Shown here one piece after another: positions 42,165 through 51,013 of a stretch of DNA of 64,000 nucleotides. Within the stretch, counting starts at the first letter, position 1; the number at the start of each line of letters is the position of its first letter. The stretch covers positions 3,968,001-4,032,000 of the forward strand of contig NZ_CP182947.1 in the NCBI RefSeq assembly GCF_048320135.1. The letters run 5' to 3'. The stretch is from Ideonella_A sakaiensis_A. GTDB lineage: Bacteria; Pseudomonadota; Gammaproteobacteria; Burkholderiales; Burkholderiaceae_C. The position numbers and the translations under genes are program-made. Below the pieces are notes generated by a model that saw nothing but the letters and a program-made list of their open reading frames with translations, made no database searches and was not told the DNA's origin.

Positions 42165-42380
42165 TTGAGACGATGGAGATTGATGGAACCATCCTTCAAT
42201 GGTGACATGTGATGCCGGACTCGTCCAGAAGTTTTCTCCATAGGAAGTAGTTTTCGCCAAAAAGAACGACGACTGAAGGCGCCCGGGAGGGACGTGGACG
42301 GTCCGGAAGCGGTGTGGAATCGGGAGGCATACCTTCCCGCAGCCATTGGGGTATACACCCTGGACATGTACGGTTTAACT

Positions 42381-42394
42381 GCCTAACGTTAGGC
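42381..42394. promoter_or_regulatory. Operator-like site 2 (between iclR and porin)
   Basis: GCCTAACGTTAGGC is a perfect 14-bp palindrome in the 345-bp divergent region, about 115 bp from the porin start. It shares the CTAAC/AACGTT core with the other sites of the cluster. The rest of 42165-42509 holds no gene. Confidence 0.6.
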
Positions 42395-42509
42395 TGAAAG
42401 CCTGGGCTGAGGCCCGGATTTGATCGCCCGACCCCATCGTCGCCAGAAATTCTGTTCCCCCATTCGTCCCGTTGCGGGGCGGTTTCAATCCACTAGAGGA
42501 GACAAAGAA

Positions 42510-43604
42510 GTGAACATCAGAACGCTCTTGATCGGAGTCTTTGGCGCATCGGCGGCGGTCCTTGCATACGGGCAGTCTTCGGTGACGCTATATGGGTTGC
42601 TAGACGTCGGAGGTGCCACATTCGACAGGACCGCCACATCGACCAGCCGTCTGAACAAGCTCAATTCCGATACCGGCAGTTCGTCGCGGTGGGGGGTCAG
42701 AGGAACCGAGGATCTTGGCAGCGGAGTGAGTGTCTTCTTCAACCTCGAGTCTCCGATCGATATGAAAAATGGGGTGGCAGGTGGAGGCGCGAGCTCCGGC
42801 GCCTGCAACGCCGCTGCCGGATGCGCTACGGCAACCGCGCCTTCGTTCTGGCGCCGCAATGCCGTGGTCGGGCTGAAGGGTGCGTTCGGGCAGGTCGCGC
42901 TGGGTCGCTACGGGACCGCGGCAATTGCCAAGCAAGGGGGTGTCATCAGCGCGACGCCGTCGGGCATCAATACCGGCTTCGGGCTTGCCGTGCTGTCCCA
43001 GGGCATCGGCAACGATTTCTGGAACAGCAACCAGATTCGCTACGACAGTCCGAAGCTGGGTGGCTTCGACTTTGCATTGTCAGTCGCGGCCGGAGAGGGC
43101 CTGAGCGGCAGGAACCTGGGCGGCAACGTTCGCTACATGCAAGGGCCGATTGCTGTCTCGCTCAGTGTCCAGAAGGACGAGGATCTTGCCGGCAAGAGCG
43201 TGACCTGGACCATGTTGTCGGGCTCCTACGACTTCGGCACCTTCAAACTTCATGCCGGTGCCGACAAGATGGACAACAGCAATGGCGTGGTCGGCTTTGT
43301 CCACTCGAGTCTGTGGACGCTGGGCGGCAGCTTCAAGGCCACGCCGGCTCTGACCTTGGCCGCCCAGTACTGGGCGGTGAAAGAGAAGGTCGGCCCCTCT
43401 TCAACCAGCAAGCTGGTGGTACTGAACGCGTTCTACGCGCTTTCGAAGCGCACCTCGCTCTATGCCTTGGCTGGATTCGTCGACAACAAGGATCTTGGGC
43501 TCTCACCCCTCTGGGGTAACGGGAACTTCGGCGGAAGTGGCAATGTCATCGTCACCAACGCAAAGAACAATGGTCTTGCTCTCGGCATCCGGCATCTGTT
43601 CTGA
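42510..43604 (+). CDS. Outer-membrane porin (gram-negative porin family)
   Basis: 364 residues from the GTG at 42510 (GAGGAGA upstream). Signal peptide VNIRTLLIGVFGASAAVLAY with cleavage near YG-QSS, then the porin opening SVTLYGLLDVGG and SSRWGVRGTEDLGSGVSVFF, and the C-terminal LGIRHLF with terminal Phe for BAM recognition. It is a trimeric beta-barrel of the Burkholderiales type, likely admitting the substrate of the pathway. It is transcribed alone and followed by a terminator. Confidence 0.92.
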   Translation: MNIRTLLIGVFGASAAVLAYGQSSVTLYGLLDVGGATFDRTATSTSRLNKLNSDTGSSSRWGVRGTEDLGSGVSVFFNLESPIDMKNGVAGGGASSGACNAAAGCATATAPSFWRRNAVVGLKGAFGQVALGRYGTAAIAKQGGVISATPSGINTGFGLAVLSQGIGNDFWNSNQIRYDSPKLGGFDFALSVAAGEGLSGRNLGGNVRYMQGPIAVSLSVQKDEDLAGKSVTWTMLSGSYDFGTFKLHAGADKMDNSNGVVGFVHSSLWTLGGSFKATPALTLAAQYWAVKEKVGPSSTSKLVVLNAFYALSKRTSLYALAGFVDNKDLGLSPLWGNGNFGGSGNVIVTNAKNNGLALGIRHLF

Positions 43605-43645
43605 CGGTTCCTAGGGTGCCTTCACCTCAGCGGAGGCATTTTCCG

Positions 43646-43676
43646 CGGCGGGCAGGAAACTTCCCGCCGTCTTTTT
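43646..43676 (+). terminator. Rho-independent terminator after the porin gene
   Basis: CGGCGGG (43646-43652) pairs with CCCGCCG (43663-43669) across a 10-base loop and is followed by TCTTTTT. It ends the porin transcript just before the convergent DUF35 stop. Confidence 0.85.
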
Positions 43677-44121
43677 ATCGACCGTCTGTCAGGCCACCGA
43701 CGGGTCGGAAACGTGGCAGCACCACTTGCTCGCCGACTTGCTCGCAGACCAATTCGACCGGCATGTCGAACTCGACCTGTGTCGGATCGGCATCGGCCAG
43801 CGAACTGATCATGCGAGGGCCTTCAACCAGCTCCACCAGCAGCACGGCATACGGCGTTTCCTGCTTGAAGGCGGGACCCGGCGCTCGGTGTACCACACTG
43901 TATGAATGCACCACGCCGCGCCCACTGGCCGCTCGGTGTTCGAGTTCCTCGCTGCCACACTGCCGGCAGATTGCCTGTTGGTAGAACTGCACGTGCCCAC
44001 ATGCGGCGCAATGCTGAAGCAGCAGCTTGCCGTCCTTCAGCCCCTGCCAATAATCTCGCGAATCGGCGTCCGGCGTGGGCAGTGGCTTGACATGTGCCTC
44101 GCGGGGATCAATCAGTCTCAC
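43675..44121 (-). CDS. DUF35 OB-fold/zinc-ribbon protein
   Basis: 148 residues. Ribbon pairs CAAC and CRQC (LQHCAACGHVQFYQQAICRQ), then the OB part GRGVVHSYSVVHRAPGPAFK and ELVEGPRMISSLADADP. It overlaps the stop of the upstream thiolase-like gene by 4 bp and is its likely partner, the third such pair in the cluster. Confidence 0.87.
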   Translation of the reverse strand: MRLIDPREAHVKPLPTPDADSRDYWQGLKDGKLLLQHCAACGHVQFYQQAICRQCGSEELEHRAASGRGVVHSYSVVHRAPGPAFKQETPYAVLLVELVEGPRMISSLADADPTQVEFDMPVELVCEQVGEQVVLPRFRPVGGLTDGR

Positions 44122-45323
44122 AATGTGGCCTCCGTTCCAAGAATGGTTGTGGCTTGTGTGGCAAATCCGGCCCCGAGGCTGTGCACGAGCCCGAGCTCAG
44201 CCCCTGCCACCTGTCGCTCGCCGCACGCGCCGCGAAGTTGCTGCACCACCTCCAGAAAGTGGAGCAATGAACCTGGCATGCCGGGATGGGCGAACGAGAG
44301 CAGGCCGCCATGGGTGTTGCAGGGGATCGCCCCGCCGTAGGTAATCTGGCGATCATCGACGAACCCGCCCCCTGCGCCCTTGGGGCAGAAGCCGAGATCT
44401 TCCAGCATCATGATCACGGTGCCGGTGAAGCAGTCGTAGATTCCGGCCACATCGATGTCGCGAGGCGAACAACCGGCCATGGCATAAGCCTTCGCGCTGG
44501 ACTGCACGGCTCCGGTGGTCGTCAGTGAGGGCATCAGAAAGATGTGCTCGTGCGTATAACACTCGCCGCCGCCCAGGATGAAAATCGGCTTGGCCTTGAA
44601 TGCGCCGACGCGGTCGGCCGAGCTGACCACGAAGGCGACAGCACCGTCCGAGATCAGCGAACAATCAAGCTTGTGATATGGCGTAGTCACCCAGCCGGAA
44701 TTGAGCACGTCGTCCACCGTGATCGGCGTGGTCATCTGTGCGCCAGGCGTGCGCATCGCGTGTTCGCGATGAATTACCGCAACCTTGGCGAATTGCTCGG
44801 CGGTGGTGCCGAAATCCTTCATGTGACGGTGCGCCGTCATCGCGAATGTATTGGCTACCGGGATGCCGAAGGGCATCTCGTACTGCTGATCACGACTCTC
44901 GGTCATCGAGCGCAGCGCCAGGTCGGGCGACAGACCGGTGAGCAGGCTGTCGGCGCCGAGAACGAGGACATTTTCGGCCAAGCCGCCGGCAATCGCGGCT
45001 GCAGCAATGTTGAACATCGTGGCAGCCGTCGCGCCCGACACCTGCAGCGTATTCGAGAACGTCGGCACGATTCCGAAGTACTCGCTGAAGGCCACGCTGA
45101 AGCGATGAAACGGCGCGGCGAATGCCGCGCTGGTCAGCACCCCATCGATCTGCGAACGATCAATGCCGGCATCGGCCAGCGCGGCCTTGGCGGCCTGCGA
45201 TGCCAGCGCCATCACGCTCTTGCCTTGCACCCGCCCGACCGCCGACCGCCCCGCGCCGACGATGGCGGTCTGCCCGCGAATGCTGCGCTGTCGCGCGTTC
45301 GTGACAGTGGCCGATCTTGCCAT
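44118..45323 (-). CDS. Thiolase-fold enzyme lacking the catalytic Cys
   Basis: 401 residues. Motifs: SQAAKAALADAGIDRSQIDG, IYDCFTGTVIMMLEDLGFCP, PCNTHGGLLSFAHPGMPGSL. The nucleophile stretch is TLQVSGATAATMFNIAAAAI, without Cys. The C-terminal His-Gly-Gly and a later HPG are retained, unlike the 28662-29813 copy. The start is about 20 residues longer than its paralogues. The 68-bp gap upstream separates it from the hydrolase gene. Confidence 0.82.
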   Translation of the reverse strand: MARSATVTNARQRSIRGQTAIVGAGRSAVGRVQGKSVMALASQAAKAALADAGIDRSQIDGVLTSAAFAAPFHRFSVAFSEYFGIVPTFSNTLQVSGATAATMFNIAAAAIAGGLAENVLVLGADSLLTGLSPDLALRSMTESRDQQYEMPFGIPVANTFAMTAHRHMKDFGTTAEQFAKVAVIHREHAMRTPGAQMTTPITVDDVLNSGWVTTPYHKLDCSLISDGAVAFVVSSADRVGAFKAKPIFILGGGECYTHEHIFLMPSLTTTGAVQSSAKAYAMAGCSPRDIDVAGIYDCFTGTVIMMLEDLGFCPKGAGGGFVDDRQITYGGAIPCNTHGGLLSFAHPGMPGSLLHFLEVVQQLRGACGERQVAGAELGLVHSLGAGFATQATTILGTEATL

Positions 45324-45391
45324 GGTTGATCCCTTAGTGAAGACGACTCATTGTAAACCTGCCAAGCATTTGTTTGAAAATGGACGCAGGC

Positions 45392-46303
45392 TCAGACTGC
45401 TTCGGACCGGGTCAACGCATCGCGCGTGAATTCGGCGATGCGTTTGATTGCCACTCGGCCATCATCGAGGATGGGTGCGTACCATTGCCAGACATGGATC
45501 ATGCGTGGCCAGACCTCGAGCGTGGTGTGCACGCCGGCCCGGCTGGCGGCCATCGCGATCTGTAATGCGTCGTCGAGCAGCGACTCAGCGCCGCCGGCTT
45601 GCACCAATAGCTGCGGCAGGCCGCGTAGATCGGCAAACAGCGGCGACGCACGCGGCTGGCGAAGGTTGCGGCGGCCCATGTAAGCGCGGGCCATTGCGCG
45701 AATCACCTGAGGGTCGATCACTGGATCTGGTACAGCGCCGGGCTGGCACGAAGGCAGGTTACAGCTCAGATCGACCCAGGGCGACAACAGTACCGCCGAA
45801 GCCGGCAGCGCCTCACCGGCATCGCGCAGCGCCACCAGCAGGGCCAGCGCGAGCCCACCGCCGGCTGAGTCGCCGGCGATGACGATCCGCTGTGCCGGCA
45901 CGTGATTGCGGGTTCTCAGCCAACGGTAGGCGGCAATGGCGTCATCGAGTGCTGCCGGATGCGGATGCTCCGGCGCCAGCCGGTAGTCCAGCGTGAAGGT
46001 CCGCACGCCCGCGGCCAAGGAGATCGCGGCAGCCAGGTGGCGGTGCGAGCGCGGCGAGCCGATGACATAACCGCCGCCGTGCAAGTACAGCATCACTGCA
46101 TCTGCGGCACCGTCGGGCGTCAGCCATTCGCCGCGCACCGTCCTCGCGGCAACTGCCTTTACCTGTACTGCGTCGCTGACGGGAAATGCCTCGGTGGCGC
46201 GCTCGTACTGCGCACGCAACTGCTGCAGCGTGAGCGAGGTCTGCGCCGGCAGCCGGGCAAGTCGCTGGCGCAGTCGATCGATCGTTGGTCCTGAAGAGTG
46301 CAC
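45392..46303 (-). CDS. Alpha/beta hydrolase of the hormone-sensitive-lipase group
   Basis: 303 residues from the GTG at 46303, one base after the livF stop. Oxyanion HGGGYVIGS, nucleophile elbow IAGDSAGGGLALALL, acidic residue in VQAGGAESLLDDA, His in RMIHVWQWY. These features define bacterial HSL/family IV esterases. It may release a carboxylic acid from an ester substrate before CoA activation. It is the last gene of the transporter operon. Confidence 0.9.
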   Translation of the reverse strand: MHSSGPTIDRLRQRLARLPAQTSLTLQQLRAQYERATEAFPVSDAVQVKAVAARTVRGEWLTPDGAADAVMLYLHGGGYVIGSPRSHRHLAAAISLAAGVRTFTLDYRLAPEHPHPAALDDAIAAYRWLRTRNHVPAQRIVIAGDSAGGGLALALLVALRDAGEALPASAVLLSPWVDLSCNLPSCQPGAVPDPVIDPQVIRAMARAYMGRRNLRQPRASPLFADLRGLPQLLVQAGGAESLLDDALQIAMAASRAGVHTTLEVWPRMIHVWQWYAPILDDGRVAIKRIAEFTRDALTRSEAV

Positions 46304-47095
46304 TCAGGCCAGCCACCGCTTGCGCCGGCGATAGTGCTTGATGTTGTTGAAGTCCTTGCCTTCGTGTCCACCGAGATAGAACTCCTGGATATCCGGGTTC
46401 TTCTTGAGGGACTCCGCGGCGTCGTGCATGACGACGCGGCCATTCTCGATCAGGTAGCCATGGGATACGACGTCAAGTGCGGCGATCGCGTTCTGCTCCA
46501 CCAGCAGAATCGACATTTTTTCTTCCTGGTTGATGCGCCGGATAATTGAAAATATTTCCTCGACGATGACGGGAGCGAGCCCGAGGCTTGGTTCGTCCAG
46601 CATCAGCAACTTGGGCTGCGTCATCAGTGCGCGCGCAATCGCGAGCATCTGCTGCTCGCCACCCGAAAGGTATCCGGACATGGCGGTTCGGCGCTCGTAC
46701 AGACGCGGGAAGTAGCCATAGACCCGCTCCATGTTGCGGGCCATGTCGGCGCGGCTGCCATGCACGGCCGACGCCGCAATCAGGTTCTCGTCGGACGTCA
46801 GATGCTCAAAGACACGTCGACCTTCGAGTACCTGTGCGATTCCCAGCTTGACACGCTGCTGCGGCGGCAAATGGGCCAGATCCTGATCACGGTATTTGAC
46901 ATCTCCGCGCGTCACCAGGCCGCGTTCGGCCTTCAGCAGGCCGCTTATCGCCTTGAGCGTGGTGCTCTTGCCGGCACCGTTTGCACCGAGCAGCGCGACC
47001 ATGCCGCCGTCCGGAACTTCGACCGAGACGCCCTTGATGGCCAGGAAAACATGGTCGTAGATGACCTCGATGTTGTTCAGACTCAAGGCGTTCAC
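46304..47095 (-). CDS. livF: ABC transporter ATP-binding protein, LivF type
   Basis: 263 residues. Walker A LLGANGAGKSTTLKAISG, signature YLSGGEQQMLAIARALM, Walker B KLLMLDEPSLGLAP, H-loop region ILLVEQNAIAALD. It is the second ATPase of a branched-chain-type importer. The C-terminus carries an unusual basic tail (NNIKHYRRRKRWLA). It lies three bases after the binding-protein gene. Confidence 0.95.
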   Translation of the reverse strand: MNALSLNNIEVIYDHVFLAIKGVSVEVPDGGMVALLGANGAGKSTTLKAISGLLKAERGLVTRGDVKYRDQDLAHLPPQQRVKLGIAQVLEGRRVFEHLTSDENLIAASAVHGSRADMARNMERVYGYFPRLYERRTAMSGYLSGGEQQMLAIARALMTQPKLLMLDEPSLGLAPVIVEEIFSIIRRINQEEKMSILLVEQNAIAALDVVSHGYLIENGRVVMHDAAESLKKNPDIQEFYLGGHEGKDFNNIKHYRRRKRWLA

Positions 47096-47098
47096 TGT

Positions 47099-48343
47099 TT
47101 ATTTTCCGGATTTTGCGAAGTCGGCGGAATGCTGCTTCACCGTGCTCCAAACCAGATCCGTGTAATCTGCGGACCAGTCGATTTGAGGCACCCACTTGCT
47201 GCCGTCCCACATGTCGATTCGTGTCTTGCCACCGCCACCATGGTCCTGCGCGGTCAGCGTCAGCGGGGCCATCAGGCCGTTGGCGTCGTAGTTGCGCAGG
47301 CTTTCCATGCCTTTGCGGATCTTCTCGGCGGTGAGAGGGGTCCCATCCTTGGCCGCCACCCGTACTCCTTCGAAGACCGTGGAATACATCGCCAGGCCCA
47401 GGTTGTAGTACGAGTCGGAGAGGAACTTTCGGTCACCGCTGCCCTTGCCTTTGTCGTAGAGATCCTTGGAAATCTCCCGCAGCAAGGGGTGCTCGGTACC
47501 GCCACCAATGACGACCGAGGATCGCTTGAGCCCTTTCGCCGCGTCGGCGCCGATGTTGTTGATGTCGACCTCGTTGATCCAGTTGACGGTAATGAACTTG
47601 TCCAGCGCGATTCCATTGCGCTTCAATTCCTTGACGGCGACCACGTTCATCGGACCGATGCCCCAGTGGATGATCCAGTCAGGTTGGTAGCGGCGGAGCT
47701 GGCTCATCGCCGAGCTCATGTCGTTGCCGGGCAAGGGATAGGGAAACATCTGGAGCTCGAAGCCCTCGCGCTTTTGCAACTCCTGCAGCACCGGAATCGG
47801 TTCGTGGCCCAGCGGATAGTCGATGTAGAGATATGCGATCTTCGTCTTCTTGAAGTTCGTGCCGGCTTGGCGCTTGATGTAGCTGACCATGTTGGCTGCC
47901 TGCCCCCAGTAAGTCGGCCCGAGGGGGAACACGGACTTGAAAACTTCCCCGTCGACTGCATCAGCCCGACCATGGAAGGCCTGGATCATGATGTTGCCGT
48001 CCTGCATGACACGCGGCAGCGCGGCGCGGGCCACCGGCGTCGACATGAAGTCGAAAACCATCACGCCTTCACGCTTCAGGCGTTCGTAGCACTCGAGACC
48101 TCGCTGTGGCTCGTTGCCATGGTCCTGCACCGAGATATCGAGCTGGCGTCCTCCGATGCCGCCTTTGGCGTTGATCAGATTGGCGTAGTCGCGCGCCGCC
48201 TGGGCCACCTGGGGCGTGATGAAGTGGTATGACTTCGTCAGGTCGTAGCACAAGCCGATACGAATTGGTTCGGCCGCGCCTGCGCCTTGGCAAGCGGTCC
48301 ACATGGCAAGCGCTGTTGCTGCAGTTTTCAAGAATGTCCGCAT
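47099..48343 (-). CDS. Periplasmic binding protein of the Liv-type importer, paralogue 1
   Basis: 414 residues from the ATG at 48343 (AGGGGAA upstream); signal peptide ending GAGA-AEP. Type-1 periplasmic fold: IRIGLCYDLTKSYHFITPQV, HGNEPQRGLECYERLKREGV, and a C-terminal HGGGGKTRIDMWDGSKWVPQ. The fold suits organic or aromatic acids as well as amino acids. Very similar to the next two genes, and ends in the shared FAKSGK tail. Confidence 0.92.
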   Translation of the reverse strand: MRTFLKTAATALAMWTACQGAGAAEPIRIGLCYDLTKSYHFITPQVAQAARDYANLINAKGGIGGRQLDISVQDHGNEPQRGLECYERLKREGVMVFDFMSTPVARAALPRVMQDGNIMIQAFHGRADAVDGEVFKSVFPLGPTYWGQAANMVSYIKRQAGTNFKKTKIAYLYIDYPLGHEPIPVLQELQKREGFELQMFPYPLPGNDMSSAMSQLRRYQPDWIIHWGIGPMNVVAVKELKRNGIALDKFITVNWINEVDINNIGADAAKGLKRSSVVIGGGTEHPLLREISKDLYDKGKGSGDRKFLSDSYYNLGLAMYSTVFEGVRVAAKDGTPLTAEKIRKGMESLRNYDANGLMAPLTLTAQDHGGGGKTRIDMWDGSKWVPQIDWSADYTDLVWSTVKQHSADFAKSGK

Positions 48344-48376
48344 CGTCTGTTCCCCTGCTGTGTGCAATGCACTGGT

Positions 48377-49624
48377 TTATTTGCCGGATTTTGCGAAATC
48401 GGCCGAGTTGGCCCTCACCATGGTCCATACCAGGGCCGTGTAATCGGCGAACCAGTCGGTCTGGGGAACCCACTTCGTGCCGTCCCACATGTCGATCCGG
48501 GTCTTGCCGCCGCCGCCGTGATCCTGAGGTGTGATCGTTACCGATGGCATGAAGCCGTTGGCATCGAAATTCCTGATGCTGTGCATGCCTTGGCGGATCT
48601 TTTCGGGTGTCAGCGGCCATCCCTGGTTCTTGATCGCCAGCCGCAGGCCTTCGAACACCGTGGAATAGACCGCCAGGCCGGTGTTGTAGTACGAGTCAGC
48701 CACCAGTTTGCGATCGCCGTTGCCCTTGCCCTTGTCATAGACCTCGCGCAGGATGTCTTTGACCAGGGGATGCTCGGCGCCGCCGCTGACGACTGCTGAT
48801 CGCTTCAACCCCTTGGCTGCCATGGCACCGAAGTTGTTGATGTCGACCTCGTTGATCCAGTTGACGGTGATCATCTTTTCGATCGGGATGCCGTTGCGCT
48901 GCATCTCGCGAAAACTGATCGGGTTCAACGGTGAAAATGACCATGTCACGACCCAGTCAGGCTGGAAGCGCCGCAGCTGCGTGAATGCGGCACTCTGATC
49001 GTTTCCAGGGACCGGAATCGGGAAACTCTGGAATTCGTAACGCTCGATGCGCTTGAGTGCTTCGAACATCGGCATCGGTTCCCTGCCGAACGGTGTGTCC
49101 AGATAGATGAACGCGACCTTTTTGCCTTGCAGGTTTCCGCCCGCCTGCTTCTTGACGTAGCTGATGATGTTTGCCGCCTGGCCCCAGTAGGTGGGGGCCA
49201 GCGGAAACACGTTCTTGAATACCTCTCCGTCGACCGCATCGCCACGTCCGACCAGTGGCTGGACGAGGATGTTGCCATCCTGGACGATGCGTGGTAGCAC
49301 TGCCCGGGAAACAGGTGTCGAGAAGAAGTCGAATATCAGGACGCCGTCACGCTTGAGGCGTTCATAACAATCGATGCCGCGCTGCGGTTCATTGCCATGG
49401 TCCACCACGTTGATCTCGACCGGGTGGCCTTCGATGCCTCCGCGCAGATTCAACAGGTCTGCGTAGTCCTTGACTGCCTGCGCCACTTGGGGAACGGCGG
49501 CAACGTAGATCTTGGTCAGGTCATAACACAGACCAAATCGAACTGGCTCTGCAGCCAGTGCGGCCTGGGTACTGAAGCTGATGATGATTGCACCCAGAGC
49601 GCATTTCAATTTGTTGACTGCCAT
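48377..49624 (-). CDS. Periplasmic binding protein of the Liv-type importer, paralogue 2
   Basis: 415 residues with signal peptide (ALGAIIISFSTQAALA-AEP). Same family as its neighbours: VRFGLCYDLTKIYVAAVPQV, TYWGQAANIISYVKKQAGGN, KTRIDMWDGTKWVPQTDWFA. It differs from paralogue 1 in the ligand-facing segment after GLCYDLTK (IYVAAV in place of SYHFIT), so the two may bind different ligands. The order suggests tandem duplication. Confidence 0.92.
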   Translation of the reverse strand: MAVNKLKCALGAIIISFSTQAALAAEPVRFGLCYDLTKIYVAAVPQVAQAVKDYADLLNLRGGIEGHPVEINVVDHGNEPQRGIDCYERLKRDGVLIFDFFSTPVSRAVLPRIVQDGNILVQPLVGRGDAVDGEVFKNVFPLAPTYWGQAANIISYVKKQAGGNLQGKKVAFIYLDTPFGREPMPMFEALKRIERYEFQSFPIPVPGNDQSAAFTQLRRFQPDWVVTWSFSPLNPISFREMQRNGIPIEKMITVNWINEVDINNFGAMAAKGLKRSAVVSGGAEHPLVKDILREVYDKGKGNGDRKLVADSYYNTGLAVYSTVFEGLRLAIKNQGWPLTPEKIRQGMHSIRNFDANGFMPSVTITPQDHGGGGKTRIDMWDGTKWVPQTDWFADYTALVWTMVRANSADFAKSGK

Positions 49625-49717
49625 GGCGGTAAGTTTGTTACTGTCAGTGAGTGGCGAAACGGCAATGCATGGTCTGCGAGCCGACCGGGGTGCATGGCAC
49701 CCCGGTCGGTCCGGGCA

Positions 49718-50962
49718 TTACTTGCCAGACTTGTCGAACTCGTTGGAATGTTTTTTCACGGTTGACCACACCAGGTCAGAGTAGTCCGCGAACCAGTCGG
49801 TCTGGGGCACCCACTTTGTGCCGTCCCACAGGTCAATCCGGCTCTTGCCGCCACCGCCATGGTCCTTTGCCGTCACAGTCAACGGGGGCAGCATGCCCTT
49901 GGCGTCGTAATCCTTGAGTCGCTCGAGCCCCTTGCGCATCTTCTCGGGCGTCAGAGGTGCCTTGTCAGCCTGAAGTGCCAGCCTTGCTGCCTCGAAGACC
50001 GGAGCGTAGATCGCCAGCCCGACGTTGTAGTAGGTATCACCAAGGAACTTGCGATCGCCGTTGCCCTTGTTCTTGTCGTAAAGCTCCCGCGATATTTCCT
50101 GGATCAATGGGTGGTCGCTGCCACTGACAACCACGGAGGATTTCCGCAATCCTTTCGCGACAGCGGGGCCGATATTCGCAAGATCGACTTCATTGAACCA
50201 GTTGACCGTGATGATCTTGTCCAGGGCGATACCGTTGCGATTGGCTTCCTTCGCTGCCACGCCGTGCATGGCAGAAAAGCCCCAATGGAGGATCAGATCT
50301 GGCTGGAAGCGCCGGATCTGGGACCAGGCTGCAGACTGGTCATTGCCAGGGAGAGGGTAGGGATAGAGTTGAAGGTCGAATCCCTCGCGTTTCTGTAGCT
50401 CCTGGAGTACCGGGATCGGCTCCTGTCCGAACGGATAGTCGATATATAAGAACGCGATCTTCTTGCCCTTGAGGTTGCCGCCCGACTGCTTCTTGAAGTA
50501 GCTGACGATGTTGGCGGCCTGGCCCCAGTAGGTCGGGCCAAGCGGATAGATCCACTTGAAGACTTCACCGTCGACAGCATCGCCGCGACCGACCAGTGCC
50601 TGCAGCATGACCACGCCGTCCTTCATCGCGCGTGGCAGCACTGCACGGGATACGGGAGTCGACAACAGGTCAACAGTGATCGCGCCCATCTGTTTGACCT
50701 TCTCATAGCATTCGATCCCGCGTTGCGGCTCGTTGCCATGGTCCTGCAGGATCACTTCGATCGGGTGGCCGCCGATGCCGCCTTTCATGTTCAGCAGGTC
50801 GGCGTAGTCGCGTGCCGCTGCCGCTACCTGTGGCGTGATGAATGTATAGGCTTTGGTCAAGTCGTAGCACAGACCAAAGCGAATCGGGTCGGCCGCCAGG
50901 ACGGCAGGCGAGGCAAGCAGCATGCTCGCGGCGCCGAGGACCAGCTTCAATTGAGTGAACAT
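49718..50962 (-). CDS. Periplasmic binding protein of the Liv-type importer, paralogue 3
   Basis: 414 residues with signal peptide ending VLA-ADP. It keeps IRFGLCYDLTKAYTFITPQV and the tail FDKSGK. It is the paralogue nearest to the permease genes and most likely the original partner. The 92-bp spacer to paralogue 2 holds a GC-rich hairpin (near 49680-49706, GACCGGGGTGCATGGC/ACCCCGGTC). Confidence 0.92.
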   Translation of the reverse strand: MFTQLKLVLGAASMLLASPAVLAADPIRFGLCYDLTKAYTFITPQVAAAARDYADLLNMKGGIGGHPIEVILQDHGNEPQRGIECYEKVKQMGAITVDLLSTPVSRAVLPRAMKDGVVMLQALVGRGDAVDGEVFKWIYPLGPTYWGQAANIVSYFKKQSGGNLKGKKIAFLYIDYPFGQEPIPVLQELQKREGFDLQLYPYPLPGNDQSAAWSQIRRFQPDLILHWGFSAMHGVAAKEANRNGIALDKIITVNWFNEVDLANIGPAVAKGLRKSSVVVSGSDHPLIQEISRELYDKNKGNGDRKFLGDTYYNVGLAIYAPVFEAARLALQADKAPLTPEKMRKGLERLKDYDAKGMLPPLTVTAKDHGGGGKSRIDLWDGTKWVPQTDWFADYSDLVWSTVKKHSNEFDKSGK

Positions 50963-51013
50963 TTGACGATCTCCATTGGATGGTGGAATTGCAGAGACAG
51001 AAACAAGCGACCT

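Noticed and set aside
45362..45376. CCAAGCATTTGTTTG upstream of the third thiolase-like gene as a sixth operator site.
   Set aside because: Half-sites CAAGC and GTTTG are four bases apart, unlike the spacing in the other five; too weak to count.
46760..48232. A 490-codon forward open frame.
   Set aside because: Antisense to livF and the binding-protein gene, both with full motif sets.
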